Below, one piece after another: positions 35,456-44,388 of a DNA stretch of 64,000 nt (its first letter is position 1; each line of letters starts with the position of its first letter). This stretch comes from Pseudomonas sp. efr-133-TYG-5 (GTDB lineage Bacteria; Pseudomonadota; Gammaproteobacteria; Pseudomonadales; Pseudomonadaceae): contig NZ_JARVSM010000004.1 in the NCBI RefSeq assembly GCF_030209175.1, positions 558,001-622,000 of the forward strand. The letters are read 5' to 3'. Both the position numbers and the translations under genes were made by a program. The notes under the pieces were generated by a model. The model worked only from the letters and a program-made list of their open reading frames with translations, searched no databases and was not told the origin of the DNA.

Positions 35456-36646
35456 TTACAGGCCGGCGGCGGAACGCAGAGCGTCGGCGCGGTCGGTTTT
35501 TTCCCAGGTGAACGTGGTGAAGGTGTCTTCGCCAACGGTCTTGGTCTGCGGCGCACGACCGAAGTGGCCGTAGGCTGCGGTTTCCTGGTACATCGGGTGC
35601 AGCAGATCGAGCATGGTGGTGATCGCGTATGGACGCAGGTCGAACACTTCACGCACCAGTTTGATGATCTTGTCATCGCTGATCTTGCCGGTGCCGAAGG
35701 TGTTCAGCGAGATCGAAGTAGGCTGGGCCACACCGATCGCGTAGGACACCTGGATCTCGCAACGCTCGGCCAGGCCGGCAGCGACGATGTTCTTGGCCAC
35801 ATAACGACCGGCGTAGGCGGCCGAACGGTCAACCTTGGATGGATCCTTGCCGGAGAACGCGCCACCGCCGTGACGGGCCATGCCGCCGTAGCTGTCGACG
35901 ATGATCTTGCGACCGGTCAGGCCGCAGTCACCCACCGGGCCGCCAATGATGAACTGGCCAGTCGGGTTGATGTGGAACTGGGTGTCCTTGCTCAGCAGTT
36001 CGGCTGGCAGCACGTGCTTGACGATCAGCTCCATCACGCCTTCGCGCAGGTCTTTGTACGACACTTCAGGGTTGTGCTGGGTCGACAGAACGACGGCGTC
36101 GATACCGACGACCTTGCCGCCTTCGTAACGGCAGGTCACTTGCGACTTGGCGTCCGGACGCAGCCAAGGCAGCAGGCCCGACTTGCGGGCTTCGGCCTGG
36201 CGCTGCACCAGTTGGTGCGAGAAGGTGATCGGTGCTGGCATCAGCACGTCGGTTTCGTTGCTGGCGTAGCCGAACATCAGGCCCTGGTCGCCGGCGCCCT
36301 GATCTTCAGGCTTGGCACGGTCGACACCCTGGTTGATGTCAGGGGACTGCTTGCCGATGATGTTCATCACGCCGCAGGTGGCGCCGTCGAAGCCGACTTC
36401 GGAACTGGTGTAGCCGATGTCGCAGATCACGTCACGAACGATCTGCTCCAGGTCGACCCAGGCGCTGGTGGTCACTTCACCGGCAACGATGGCCACGCCG
36501 GTCTTGACCAGGGTTTCCACGGCAACGCGAGCGTGCTTGTCCTGGGCAATGATGGCGTCCAGCACTGCATCGGAAATCTGGTCGGCGATTTTGTCCGGAT
36601 GCCCTTCAGACACGGACTCGGAGGTGAAGAGGGAGTATTCGCTCAT
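35456..36646 (-). CDS. metK: S-adenosylmethionine synthetase
   Basis: MetK (396 aa) makes SAM from methionine and ATP. All family signatures are present: SVSEGHPDKIADQISDAVLD, the GAGDQGLMFGYA nonapeptide region and GGGAFSGKDPSKVDRSAAY. It lies 18 bases downstream of the ArsR-methyltransferase gene on the same strand, so it is very probably cotranscribed with it. An AGGA lies about ten bases before the ATG. A strong terminator follows. Confidence 0.97.
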   Translation of the reverse strand: MSEYSLFTSESVSEGHPDKIADQISDAVLDAIIAQDKHARVAVETLVKTGVAIVAGEVTTSAWVDLEQIVRDVICDIGYTSSEVGFDGATCGVMNIIGKQSPDINQGVDRAKPEDQGAGDQGLMFGYASNETDVLMPAPITFSHQLVQRQAEARKSGLLPWLRPDAKSQVTCRYEGGKVVGIDAVVLSTQHNPEVSYKDLREGVMELIVKHVLPAELLSKDTQFHINPTGQFIIGGPVGDCGLTGRKIIVDSYGGMARHGGGAFSGKDPSKVDRSAAYAGRYVAKNIVAAGLAERCEIQVSYAIGVAQPTSISLNTFGTGKISDDKIIKLVREVFDLRPYAITTMLDLLHPMYQETAAYGHFGRAPQTKTVGEDTFTTFTWEKTDRADALRSAAGL

Positions 36647-36664
36647 CTCGATGTTTTCCTGAAT

Positions 36665-37660
36665 TTACCGATGGTGAGTGTCGCCAGCCGGCCGCTGAAA
36701 GTGGCGGACCTGGATCTGGAAACCATTACGTAAGCCTACATAGAGGCTGTCCCCGGGAACGAGTCCCGCAGCGGTGGCCCAACGGGCCAAATCGTCCTGT
36801 TCAAACCCCAACCACAGATCACCGCAGGCCTCCCTGGCCCAACTCTGGTTGTGGCTACATAACTCTGTCACGAGCAGGCTACCGCCCGGTTGCAGCAGGT
36901 CGGCCATGTGCTTGAGCGCTTCGGCCGGCGCGGCGAAATGGTGCAACACCATGTTCAGTACCACGCAATCGGCCTGAAGGCTGGTGCCATTCAATGCATC
37001 GGCCAATTGCAGGCTGACGTTAGCCAGCCGTTCACGTTCACATACCTGGCGCGCCAGTTCGAGCATCGCCGGGCTGTTGTCCAGCGCGGTTACGGTGCCG
37101 AAGCGGCGTGCCAGTTCCGGCAGGAAAGCACCATCGCCGGGGCCGACCTCAATGGCCGTGGCAGCACCATTGAAGTTCAGTTTGTCGAGCAGGGCCAGCA
37201 CGCTGTCGCGGTACTGCGGCAGGCCCGCAATGAGGTCTTGCTGGGCGCGGAATTTCTCCGCGACCCGGGCGAAAAAGTCCTGGCTGGCCGCCTCGCGTTG
37301 CCCGTGGACCTGGGCGATGCGTGCCTGCACGTCGTCCGGCAGCGCCAGATTGTCGACTTCTTCCAGCAATGCCGCGTGCAGCTTGCCGCCCAGCAGTTCG
37401 GTGTGGGGCAGGGCGCGGCGATAGAAGATCGCGTTGCCTTCGCGGCGTGTCGCCACCAGGTCGGCCTGGGCCAGCACCTTGAGGTGATGGCTCATGCCGG
37501 ACTGGCCGATACCGAAAATCTGCGCCAGTTCCAGCACGCCGAACGAATCGTTGGCCAGGGCGCGCAATACATTCAGCCGCAGCGGATCGCCGCCGGCCTT
37601 GCACAGGGCCGCCAGCTCGTCGCAATCGTCATGGCGAATGGAAGGCACGCGTAAATTCAT
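36665..37660 (-). CDS. ArsR-type repressor fused to a SAM-dependent methyltransferase domain
   Basis: This 331-aa protein joins an ArsR-like winged helix (about residues 15-95, recognition helix around QSGMSHHLKVLAQADLV) to a class I methyltransferase domain (about 120-325). The latter has the SAM loop EVGPGDG at 171-177, acidic Asp194 and VLNMVLHHF with the LLQPGG segment. The first domain lacks the Cys-x-Cys metal site of arsenic sensors (it reads VLELAQIFG). It precedes metK by 18 bases and is divergent from tkt. ArsR-family SahR proteins control SAM-cycle genes in other proteobacteria, so a SAM- or SAH-sensing repressor is a reasonable inference. Whether the domain methylates anything is unknown. 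Confidence 0.85.
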   Translation of the reverse strand: MNLRVPSIRHDDCDELAALCKAGGDPLRLNVLRALANDSFGVLELAQIFGIGQSGMSHHLKVLAQADLVATRREGNAIFYRRALPHTELLGGKLHAALLEEVDNLALPDDVQARIAQVHGQREAASQDFFARVAEKFRAQQDLIAGLPQYRDSVLALLDKLNFNGAATAIEVGPGDGAFLPELARRFGTVTALDNSPAMLELARQVCERERLANVSLQLADALNGTSLQADCVVLNMVLHHFAAPAEALKHMADLLQPGGSLLVTELCSHNQSWAREACGDLWLGFEQDDLARWATAAGLVPGDSLYVGLRNGFQIQVRHFQRPAGDTHHR

Positions 37661-37700
37661 AGGGCCGCAGTCTAGTGACGGGCGGAAAACACCGCAAGGT

Positions 37701-37724
37701 CAATATCAAAAAGTTTTGATATTG
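37701..37724. promoter_or_regulatory. Perfect 11-2-11 palindrome, candidate operator of the ArsR-methyltransferase/metK operon
   Basis: CAATATCAAAA is followed by AG and its exact complement TTTTGATATTG. It lies 41-64 bases upstream of the start of the ArsR-type gene. ArsR/SmtB repressors typically bind 12-2-12 dyads over their own promoter, which fits. I found no second copy near ahcY, metF or directly at tkt by eye. Confidence 0.65.
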
Positions 37725-37923
37725 CTCGATAGATGGCACTTCTCACCGGCTGGTTAACTCTACAAATCCATAGCGGAAAGGTTTCACCTGACGAAACCGC
37801 CGTTAAGCGGGGGAAAAACGCCTCTGGATGACTATCTGTCATTGCCCCGAGGTGTCTTGGTGAGGGAAAATGCTCGCCTTTTTTCCGATTCGTTTTATTT
37901 ATTCAAACCCCAGGAGATCAGCG

Positions 37924-39921
37924 ATGCCTAGCCGTCGTGAGCGTGCCAACGCCATTCGTGCCCTCAGCATGGATGCCGTGCAAAAAGCCAACAGCGGCCA
38001 TCCCGGTGCCCCTATGGGTATGGCAGATATCGCCGAAGTGCTTTGGCGCGACTACCTCAAGCACAACCCGAGCAATCCATCGTTCGCCGACCGTGACCGC
38101 TTCGTGCTGTCCAACGGCCACGGCTCGATGTTGATCTATTCGCTGCTGCACCTGACCGGTTACGACCTGTCGATCGACGACCTCAAGCAGTTCCGTCAAC
38201 TGCACAGCCGCACCCCGGGTCACCCGGAATTCGGCTACACCCCGGGCGTCGAGACCACCACCGGGCCGCTGGGCCAGGGTCTGGCCAACGCCGTGGGCTT
38301 CGCCCTGGCGGAAAAAGTCCTGGCGGCGCAGTTCAACCGTCCGAACCACAACATCGTCGACCACCACACCTATGTGTTCCTCGGCGATGGCTGCATGATG
38401 GAAGGCATTTCCCACGAAGTCGCTTCCCTGGCCGGCACCCTGGGCCTGGGCAAGCTGATCGCCTTCTACGATGACAACGGCATCTCCATCGACGGCGAAG
38501 TCGAAGGCTGGTTCACCGACGACACGCCGAAGCGTTTCGAAGCCTACAACTGGCAGGTGATCCGCAACGTCGACGGCCACGATCCGGAAGAGATCAAGAC
38601 TGCCATCGAGACCGCGCGCAAGAGCCCGCTGCCGACCCTGATCTGCTGCAAGACCACCATCGGTTTCGGTTCGCCGAACAAGCAGGGCAAGGAAGACTGC
38701 CACGGCGCCCCGTTGGGTGACGCGGAAATCGCCCTGACCCGCCAGGCGCTGAACTGGAACTACGGCCCGTTCGAAATCCCGGCCGACATCTATGCCGAGT
38801 GGGATGCCAAGGAAAAAGGTCGCGCCGTCGAAGCCGAGTGGGACCAGCGTTTCGCAGCCTACTCCGCAGCGTTCCCGACCGAAGCCAACGAGCTGATCCG
38901 TCGCCTCAGCGGCGAGCTGCCGGCTGACTTCTCCGAGAAAGCCTCGGCCTACATCGCCGAAGTCGCGGCCAAGGGCGAAACCATCGCCAGCCGCAAGGCC
39001 AGCCAGAACGCGCTGAATGCCTTCGGCCCGCTGTTGCCGGAAGTCCTGGGCGGCTCGGCCGACCTGGCCGGTTCCAACCTGACCCTGTGGAAAGGCTGCA
39101 AGGGCGTCAGCGCCGAAGATGCCAGCGGCAACTACATGTACTACGGCGTGCGCGAGTTCGGCATGACCGCCATCATGAACGGCGTCGCCCTGCACGGCGG
39201 CCTGGTGCCTTACGGCGCGACGTTCCTGATGTTCATGGAATACGCGCGCAACGCGGTGCGCATGTCGGCCCTGATGAAGCAGCGCGTCATCCACGTCTAC
39301 ACCCACGACTCCATCGGTCTGGGCGAAGACGGCCCGACGCACCAGCCGATCGAGCAGCTGACCAGCCTGCGCAGCACCCCGAACCTCGACACCTGGCGTC
39401 CAGCCGATGCCGTGGAATCGGCCGTGGCCTGGAAAAACGCCCTGGAGCGCAAGGACGGCCCGTCGGCGCTGATCTTCTCCCGGCAGAACCTGCAGCACCA
39501 GCAACGCGATGCCGGCCAGATCGCCGACATCAGCCGCGGCGGTTATGTGCTGAAGGACTGCGCAGGCGAGCCTGAGCTGATCCTGATCGCCACCGGTTCG
39601 GAAGTCGGCCTGGCTGTCCAGGCCTACGACAAACTGACCGAGCAGGGCCGCAAGGTGCGCGTGGTTTCCATGCCTTGCACCAGCGCGTTCGATGCCCAGG
39701 ACGCCGGCTACAAGCAATCGGTGCTGCCGTTGCAGGTCAGCGCGCGTATCGCCATCGAAGCGGCGCATGCCGACTTCTGGTTCAAGTACGTGGGCCTGGA
39801 AGGTCGTGTGATCGGCATGACCACCTACGGCGAATCGGCGCCGGCTTCGGCACTGTTCGAAGAGTTCGGCTTTACCCTGGAAAACATCCTCGGTCAGGCT
39901 GAAGAGCTGCTGGAAGACTGA
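37924..39921 (+). CDS. tkt: Transketolase
   Basis: Transketolase (665 aa) moves two-carbon units between sugar phosphates in the pentose phosphate pathway with thiamine diphosphate. The N-terminal part shows RANAIRALSMDAVQKANSGH, HGSMLIYSLLHLTGYD and the ThDP/Mg motif LGDGCMMEG continuing to the Asn in YDDNGISIDG. The C-terminal part has HDSIGLGEDGPTHQP. AGGAG precedes ATG 37924; an upstream in-frame start at 37870 is rejected. It is divergent from the ArsR-methyltransferase gene. Confidence 0.97.
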   Translation: MPSRRERANAIRALSMDAVQKANSGHPGAPMGMADIAEVLWRDYLKHNPSNPSFADRDRFVLSNGHGSMLIYSLLHLTGYDLSIDDLKQFRQLHSRTPGHPEFGYTPGVETTTGPLGQGLANAVGFALAEKVLAAQFNRPNHNIVDHHTYVFLGDGCMMEGISHEVASLAGTLGLGKLIAFYDDNGISIDGEVEGWFTDDTPKRFEAYNWQVIRNVDGHDPEEIKTAIETARKSPLPTLICCKTTIGFGSPNKQGKEDCHGAPLGDAEIALTRQALNWNYGPFEIPADIYAEWDAKEKGRAVEAEWDQRFAAYSAAFPTEANELIRRLSGELPADFSEKASAYIAEVAAKGETIASRKASQNALNAFGPLLPEVLGGSADLAGSNLTLWKGCKGVSAEDASGNYMYYGVREFGMTAIMNGVALHGGLVPYGATFLMFMEYARNAVRMSALMKQRVIHVYTHDSIGLGEDGPTHQPIEQLTSLRSTPNLDTWRPADAVESAVAWKNALERKDGPSALIFSRQNLQHQQRDAGQIADISRGGYVLKDCAGEPELILIATGSEVGLAVQAYDKLTEQGRKVRVVSMPCTSAFDAQDAGYKQSVLPLQVSARIAIEAAHADFWFKYVGLEGRVIGMTTYGESAPASALFEEFGFTLENILGQAEELLED

Positions 39922-39948
39922 TCCAGACCAGGTGTCGCCTGAGCTGAC

Positions 39949-40050
39949 GCCTTCGCGGGCAAGCCCGCTGCCACAAGGGATTTGTTGTGTGACACAAACA
40001 GTGTTCACAACCCTGACCCGATGTGGGAGCGGGCTTGCCCGCGAATGCGG
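39949..40050. repeat. REPIN between tkt and epd
   Basis: Two inverted copies of the GGGCTTGCCCGCGA REP type lie between tkt and epd; the left copy reads GCTGCCAC in place of GCTCCCAC. Confidence 0.85.
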
Positions 40051-40101
40051 CGGTTCGGGCAACATGGCACCGCCTGATTCACCACGGTAATCGAGAACCC
40101 C

Positions 40102-41154
40102 ATGCCTCAACCGCGTCCCTACAAAGTTGCACTCAACGGCTACGGCCGGATTGGTCGTTGCGTCTTGCGTGCGTTGTTCGAGCGAGGCGAAAAGGCCGGG
40201 TTTGAAATTGTCGCGATCAATGATCTGGCCGACATGGCCAGCATCGAATACCTGACACGCTTCGACTCCACCCACGGCCGCTTTCCCGGCGAAGTGCGGG
40301 TTGATGGCGATTGTCTGCACATTAATGGCGACTGCGTGAAGGTCCTGCGCAGTGCCACCCCCGAAGGCATCGACTGGGCGTCGCTGGGCGTCGATCTGGT
40401 GCTCGAATGCTCCGGCGCCTGGCACACCCGCGAAGACGGCCAGCGTTTCCTCGATGCCGGCGCGCCGCGCGTGCTGTTCTCGCAGCCGATGGCCAGCGAG
40501 GCGGATGTCGACGCCACTATCGTCTACGGCGTCAATCAGAATTGCCTGAGCGGCGACGAGCTGCTGGTGTCCAACGCTTCCTGCACCACCAACTGCGGCG
40601 TGCCGCTGCTGCGGTTGCTGGACCAGGCGATCGGCCTCGATTATGTGTCGATCACCACGATCCACTCGGCGATGAACGACCAGCCGGTGATCGACGCCTA
40701 TCACCACGAAGACCTGCGCCGCACCCGTTCGGCGTTCCAGTCGGTGATCCCGGTGTCCACGGGTCTGGCGCGCGGCATCGAGCGCCTGTTGCCGGAACTT
40801 GCCGGGCGAATCCAGGCCAAAGCCGTGCGGGTGCCGACGGTCAACGTGTCCTGCCTCGACATCACGATGCAGACCGCGAGCGACACCGACGCCGGCGAGG
40901 TCAACCGGATCCTGCGCGACGCCGCCACCAGCGGCCCGCTCAAGGGCCTGTTGGCCTATACCGAATTGCCTCACGCCAGTTGTGATTTCAACCATGACCC
41001 ACATTCGGCGATCGTCGATGCCAGTCAGACCCGTGTTTCCGGCCCGCGGCTGGTGAACATCCTGGCCTGGTTCGACAACGAATGGGGTTTTGCCAACCGA
41101 ATGCTGGATGTTGCAGAACACTATCTGCAGACAGCGACTTCAAAAAAACCGTAG
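40102..41154 (+). CDS. epd: D-erythrose-4-phosphate dehydrogenase
   Basis: Epd (350 aa) oxidises erythrose 4-phosphate to erythronate 4-phosphate in pyridoxal phosphate synthesis. It has the GAPDH fold: NAD motif LNGYGRIGRCVLRALFE and catalytic Cys in SNASCTTNCGVPLL. Its position between tkt and pgk matches the classical epd-pgk-fba arrangement, which favours Epd over a glycolytic GAPDH. Alternative: a GapB-like dehydrogenase. It ends 12 bases before the pgk ATG. Confidence 0.88.
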   Translation: MPQPRPYKVALNGYGRIGRCVLRALFERGEKAGFEIVAINDLADMASIEYLTRFDSTHGRFPGEVRVDGDCLHINGDCVKVLRSATPEGIDWASLGVDLVLECSGAWHTREDGQRFLDAGAPRVLFSQPMASEADVDATIVYGVNQNCLSGDELLVSNASCTTNCGVPLLRLLDQAIGLDYVSITTIHSAMNDQPVIDAYHHEDLRRTRSAFQSVIPVSTGLARGIERLLPELAGRIQAKAVRVPTVNVSCLDITMQTASDTDAGEVNRILRDAATSGPLKGLLAYTELPHASCDFNHDPHSAIVDASQTRVSGPRLVNILAWFDNEWGFANRMLDVAEHYLQTATSKKP

Positions 41155-41166
41155 GAAGTGCGACCC

Positions 41167-42330
41167 ATGACCGTGTTGAAGATGTCCGACCTCGATCTGC
41201 AAGGTAAGCGCGTATTGATCCGCGAAGACCTCAACGTCCCAGTCAAGGACGGTGTTGTCACCAGCGACGCGCGTATCCTGGCTTCGCTGCCGACCATCAA
41301 GCTGGCCCTGGAAAAAGGCGCGGCCGTGATGGTCTGCTCGCACCTGGGCCGGCCGACCGAAGGCGAGTTCTCTGCCGAGAACAGCCTCAAGCCAGTCGCC
41401 GACTACCTGAGCAAGGCCCTGGGCCGTGAAGTGCCGCTGGTGGCCGATTACCTCGGCGGCGTTGACGTCAAGGCCGGCGACATCGTGCTGTTCGAGAACG
41501 TGCGCTTCAACAAGGGCGAGAAAAAGAACGCCGACGAACTGGCCCAGCAGTACGCCGCCCTGTGCGACGTGTTCGTGATGGACGCCTTCGGTACCGCGCA
41601 CCGTGCCGAGGGTTCGACCCACGGCGTCGCCAAGTTCGCCAAGGTCGCCGCTGCCGGCCCGCTGCTGGCTGCTGAACTGGAGGCACTGGGCAAGGCCCTG
41701 GGCGCGCCGGCCAAGCCGATGGCGGCCATCGTTGCCGGCTCCAAGGTGTCGACCAAGCTCGACGTGCTCAACAGCCTGAGCCAGATCTGCGATCAACTGA
41801 TCGTCGGCGGCGGTATCGCCAACACCTTCCTGGCTGCTGCCGGTCACCCGGTCGGCAAGTCGCTGTACGAGCCGGACCTGCTGGATACCGCGCGCGCCAT
41901 CGCCGCCAAGGTCAGCGTGCCGCTGCCGGTCGACGTGGTGGTTGCGAAAGAATTCGCCGAAAGCGCCGAAGCCACCGTCAAGCTGATCGCTGACGTTGCC
42001 GCTGACGACATGATCCTCGACATCGGCCCGCAGACCGCAGCCAACTTCGCCGAACTGCTGAAATCGTCGCAAACCATCCTGTGGAACGGCCCGGTCGGCG
42101 TGTTCGAATTCGACCAGTTCGGCAACGGCACCAAAGTGCTGGCCCAGGCCATCGCGGACAGCGCGGCGTTCTCGATTGCCGGCGGTGGCGACACCCTGGC
42201 CGCCATCGACAAATATGGCGTGGCCGAGCAGATCTCCTACATTTCCACCGGTGGCGGCGCGTTCCTCGAATTCGTCGAAGGCAAGGTGCTGCCAGCCGTT
42301 GAAGTCCTGGAAAGCCGGGCCAAGGCCTGA
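41167..42330 (+). CDS. pgk: Phosphoglycerate kinase
   Basis: Pgk (387 aa) interconverts 1,3-bisphosphoglycerate and 3-phosphoglycerate with ADP/ATP. Visible signatures are KRVLIREDLNVPVKDG, SHLGRPTEGEF, DAFGTAHRA and the C-terminal STGGGAFLEFVEGKVLP. Starting at ATG 41167 gives the standard N-terminus; the in-frame GTG at 41158 adds three residues. It is closely behind epd and probably cotranscribed. Confidence 0.96.
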   Translation: MTVLKMSDLDLQGKRVLIREDLNVPVKDGVVTSDARILASLPTIKLALEKGAAVMVCSHLGRPTEGEFSAENSLKPVADYLSKALGREVPLVADYLGGVDVKAGDIVLFENVRFNKGEKKNADELAQQYAALCDVFVMDAFGTAHRAEGSTHGVAKFAKVAAAGPLLAAELEALGKALGAPAKPMAAIVAGSKVSTKLDVLNSLSQICDQLIVGGGIANTFLAAAGHPVGKSLYEPDLLDTARAIAAKVSVPLPVDVVVAKEFAESAEATVKLIADVAADDMILDIGPQTAANFAELLKSSQTILWNGPVGVFEFDQFGNGTKVLAQAIADSAAFSIAGGGDTLAAIDKYGVAEQISYISTGGGAFLEFVEGKVLPAVEVLESRAKA

Positions 42331-42364
42331 GGCCGCCCGATTGGCCAGGCAAAGGAGTGTTCAC

Positions 42365-42586
42365 ATGGTCAAGTCGCTAACGCTGTTGTTGCTGACCGGT
42401 ACGTTGGCGGCCTGCGGGAGTAACCCCAAGGCCGAGCCGACCCCGGCACCCGGCGAGGCTCAGAAAGGCTGCTACCAGGCCGACTGGCAGGCTGAAACCA
42501 ACCCGGTGCTGAACAAGCGCTCGGGACCGGAAGGTCTGGACAAGTACGAGACGCAAACCCCGGCCAAGGAACATGGTTGTCCTTGA
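42365..42586 (+). CDS. Small lipoprotein
   Basis: This 73-aa protein has a lipoprotein signal (SLTLLLLTGTLAAC) with the lipidated Cys at about residue 17. The short mature part (PTPAPGEAQKGCYQADWQAE and more) has two further Cys and no recognisable domain. GGAG precedes the ATG. It lies 34 bases after pgk and ahead of the MliC-like gene, probably in the same transcript. Function is unknown. Confidence 0.75.
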   Translation: MVKSLTLLLLTGTLAACGSNPKAEPTPAPGEAQKGCYQADWQAETNPVLNKRSGPEGLDKYETQTPAKEHGCP

Positions 42587-42642
42587 CGGGTCTGACTCTT
42601 TAACTCAGGGCTGGCGGCGTGCGCCGTCAGTGAGGAACACGG

Positions 42643-42975
42643 ATGAAAGGCTTGATCGCCATTGCGGCACTGGCATTGTTGGGCGGTTGCGCGCAGTTGA
42701 ACCTGTTCCAGTCGTCCGCACCTGTGGATAACTGGACCACCTGGACCTGCGACAGCCAGGCCAAGGTGCTGTGGCGCTACACCGATGCCGGGCAAAAGGA
42801 AGTCGATGTACGCCTCGGCGGCGGCGATCAGGTCTATCGCCTGAAAGAAGAGCCGGGCGCCTCGGGCGTGCTGTACAGCGATGGCATGCTGGCGTTTCAC
42901 GTCAAGGGTGAGGAAGGCCTGGTGTACTGGGTCGCCACCAATGACTTGATCGGCCGCGGCTGCAAGGCGCAGTAA
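42643..42975 (+). CDS. MliC-like lipoprotein, candidate lysozyme inhibitor
   Basis: This 110-aa protein has a lipobox (ALALLGGC) and a compact beta domain of the MliC type: WTCDSQAKVLWRY, QVYRLKEEPGASGVLYSDG and a C-terminal GRGC. The two Cys would form the conserved disulfide. MliC proteins protect the cell from c-type lysozyme from the outer membrane or periplasm. GAGGAACAC lies upstream of the ATG. Its place between pgk and fba is unrelated to glycolysis. Confidence 0.82.
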   Translation: MKGLIAIAALALLGGCAQLNLFQSSAPVDNWTTWTCDSQAKVLWRYTDAGQKEVDVRLGGGDQVYRLKEEPGASGVLYSDGMLAFHVKGEEGLVYWVATNDLIGRGCKAQ

Positions 42976-43013
42976 TTGACACACCACAGATCTAATGTGG
43001 AAGCGGATGCCAA

Positions 43014-43104
43014 TGTGGGAGCGAGCTTGCTCGCGAAAGCGCTGGTTCAGCTTGCAGTTATGTTGAATGTTGCAATGCATTCGCGAGCAAGCTCGCTCCC
43101 ACAG
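43014..43104. repeat. REPIN between the MliC-like gene and fba
   Basis: Two inverted copies of the TTCGCGAGCAAGCTCGCTCC REP type lie in the 269-base gap. The rest of the gap presumably carries the fba promoter. Confidence 0.85.
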
Positions 43105-43244
43105 AGTTCTGCGTAGTTATTGAGAATTTGCTGTACCGAATCACCAGACCGGGCCTCGACCCCCGATCTGCAATCACTTGAATAGCCGCCGCCGCTCCGG
43201 CAGGCTGGCACGATTAACGACCCAAACCGGGAGAGAGACACACA

Positions 43245-44309
43245 ATGGCACTTATCAGCATGCGCCAGATGTTGGACCACGCAGCCGAGTTCGGCTACGG
43301 CGTTCCAGCCTTCAACGTCAACAACCTTGAGCAGATGCGCGCCATCATGGAAGCCGCTGACAAGACTGACTCCCCGGTGATCGTCCAGGCTTCGGCCGGC
43401 GCCCGCAAATACGCCGGCGCCCCGTTCCTGCGTCACCTGATCCTGGCGGCCATCGAAGAATTCCCGCACATCCCGGTGTGCATGCACCAGGACCACGGCA
43501 CCAGCCCTGACGTCTGCCAGCGTTCGATCCAGCTGGGCTTCAGCTCGGTGATGATGGACGGCTCCCTCGGCGAAGACGGCAAGACCCCGACCGACTACGA
43601 ATACAACGTTCGCGTGACCCAGCAGACCGTGGCCATGGCCCACGCCTGCGGCGTTTCCGTGGAAGGCGAGCTGGGCTGCCTGGGTTCGCTGGAAACCGGC
43701 ATGGCCGGTGAAGAAGACGGCATCGGCGCCGAAGGCGTGCTGGATCACAGCCAGATGCTGACCGACCCGGAAGAAGCCGCGGACTTCGTCAAGAAGACCC
43801 AGGTCGACGCCCTGGCCATCGCCATCGGCACCAGCCACGGCGCCTACAAGTTCACCAAGCCGCCTACCGGCGACGTGCTGGCCATCGACCGCATCAAGGA
43901 AATCCACAAGCGCATCCCGAACACCCACCTGGTGATGCACGGTTCGTCGTCGGTGCCACAAGAGTGGCTGGCGATCATCAACCAGTACGGCGGCGACATC
44001 AAAGAAACCTACGGCGTGCCGGTTGAAGAAATCGTCGAAGGCATCAAGTACGGCGTGCGCAAGGTCAACATCGACACCGACCTGCGCCTGGCATCCACCG
44101 GCGCCATGCGTCGCCTGATGGCCACCAACCCGAGCGAGTTCGACCCACGTAAATTCTTCGGCGCCACCGTCACCGCCATGCGCGACGTGTGCATCGCTCG
44201 CTACGAAGCGTTCGGCACCGCCGGCAACGCCTCGAAGATCAAGCCGATCTCCCTGGAAGCGATGTACCAGCGTTACCTGAAAGGTGAGTTGAACGCCAAG
44301 GTCAACTGA
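43245..44309 (+). CDS. fba: Class II fructose-bisphosphate aldolase, Calvin-cycle subtype
   Basis: This 354-aa zinc enzyme cleaves fructose 1,6-bisphosphate to two triose phosphates. Metal-binding and active-site segments are VCMHQDHGTSPDVC, AIAIGTSHGAYKF and LVMHGSSSVPQEW. The sequence belongs to the long class II B/Calvin-type group. GGGAGAGAGA precedes the ATG. It is the last of the carbon-metabolism run tkt-epd-pgk-fba and ends at a terminator. In pseudomonads the flux is mostly gluconeogenic. Confidence 0.96.
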   Translation: MALISMRQMLDHAAEFGYGVPAFNVNNLEQMRAIMEAADKTDSPVIVQASAGARKYAGAPFLRHLILAAIEEFPHIPVCMHQDHGTSPDVCQRSIQLGFSSVMMDGSLGEDGKTPTDYEYNVRVTQQTVAMAHACGVSVEGELGCLGSLETGMAGEEDGIGAEGVLDHSQMLTDPEEAADFVKKTQVDALAIAIGTSHGAYKFTKPPTGDVLAIDRIKEIHKRIPNTHLVMHGSSSVPQEWLAIINQYGGDIKETYGVPVEEIVEGIKYGVRKVNIDTDLRLASTGAMRRLMATNPSEFDPRKFFGATVTAMRDVCIARYEAFGTAGNASKIKPISLEAMYQRYLKGELNAKVN

Positions 44310-44335
44310 GCCTGAGCGTCAAACCGCGATCATGA

Positions 44336-44362
44336 AAAACCCGCCGAGAGGCGGGTTTTTTA
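44336..44362 (+). terminator. Rho-independent terminator after fba
   Basis: A stem of AAAAACCCGCC and GGCGGGTTTTT with a short GAGA loop is followed by more T. It begins about 27 bases after the fba stop. Confidence 0.92.
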
Positions 44363-44388
44363 TGGGCGGGTTTTCATCGCTGGGCCGG

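Noticed and set aside
37918..41121. 1067-codon open frame antisense to tkt and epd
   Set aside because: It runs across two well-supported genes and the gap between them, has no recognisable domain, and follows from the high GC content at third positions.
40102..41154. Glycolytic glyceraldehyde-3-phosphate dehydrogenase
   Set aside because: Position between tkt and pgk and the overall sequence favour Epd, although substrate specificity cannot be proven from sequence.
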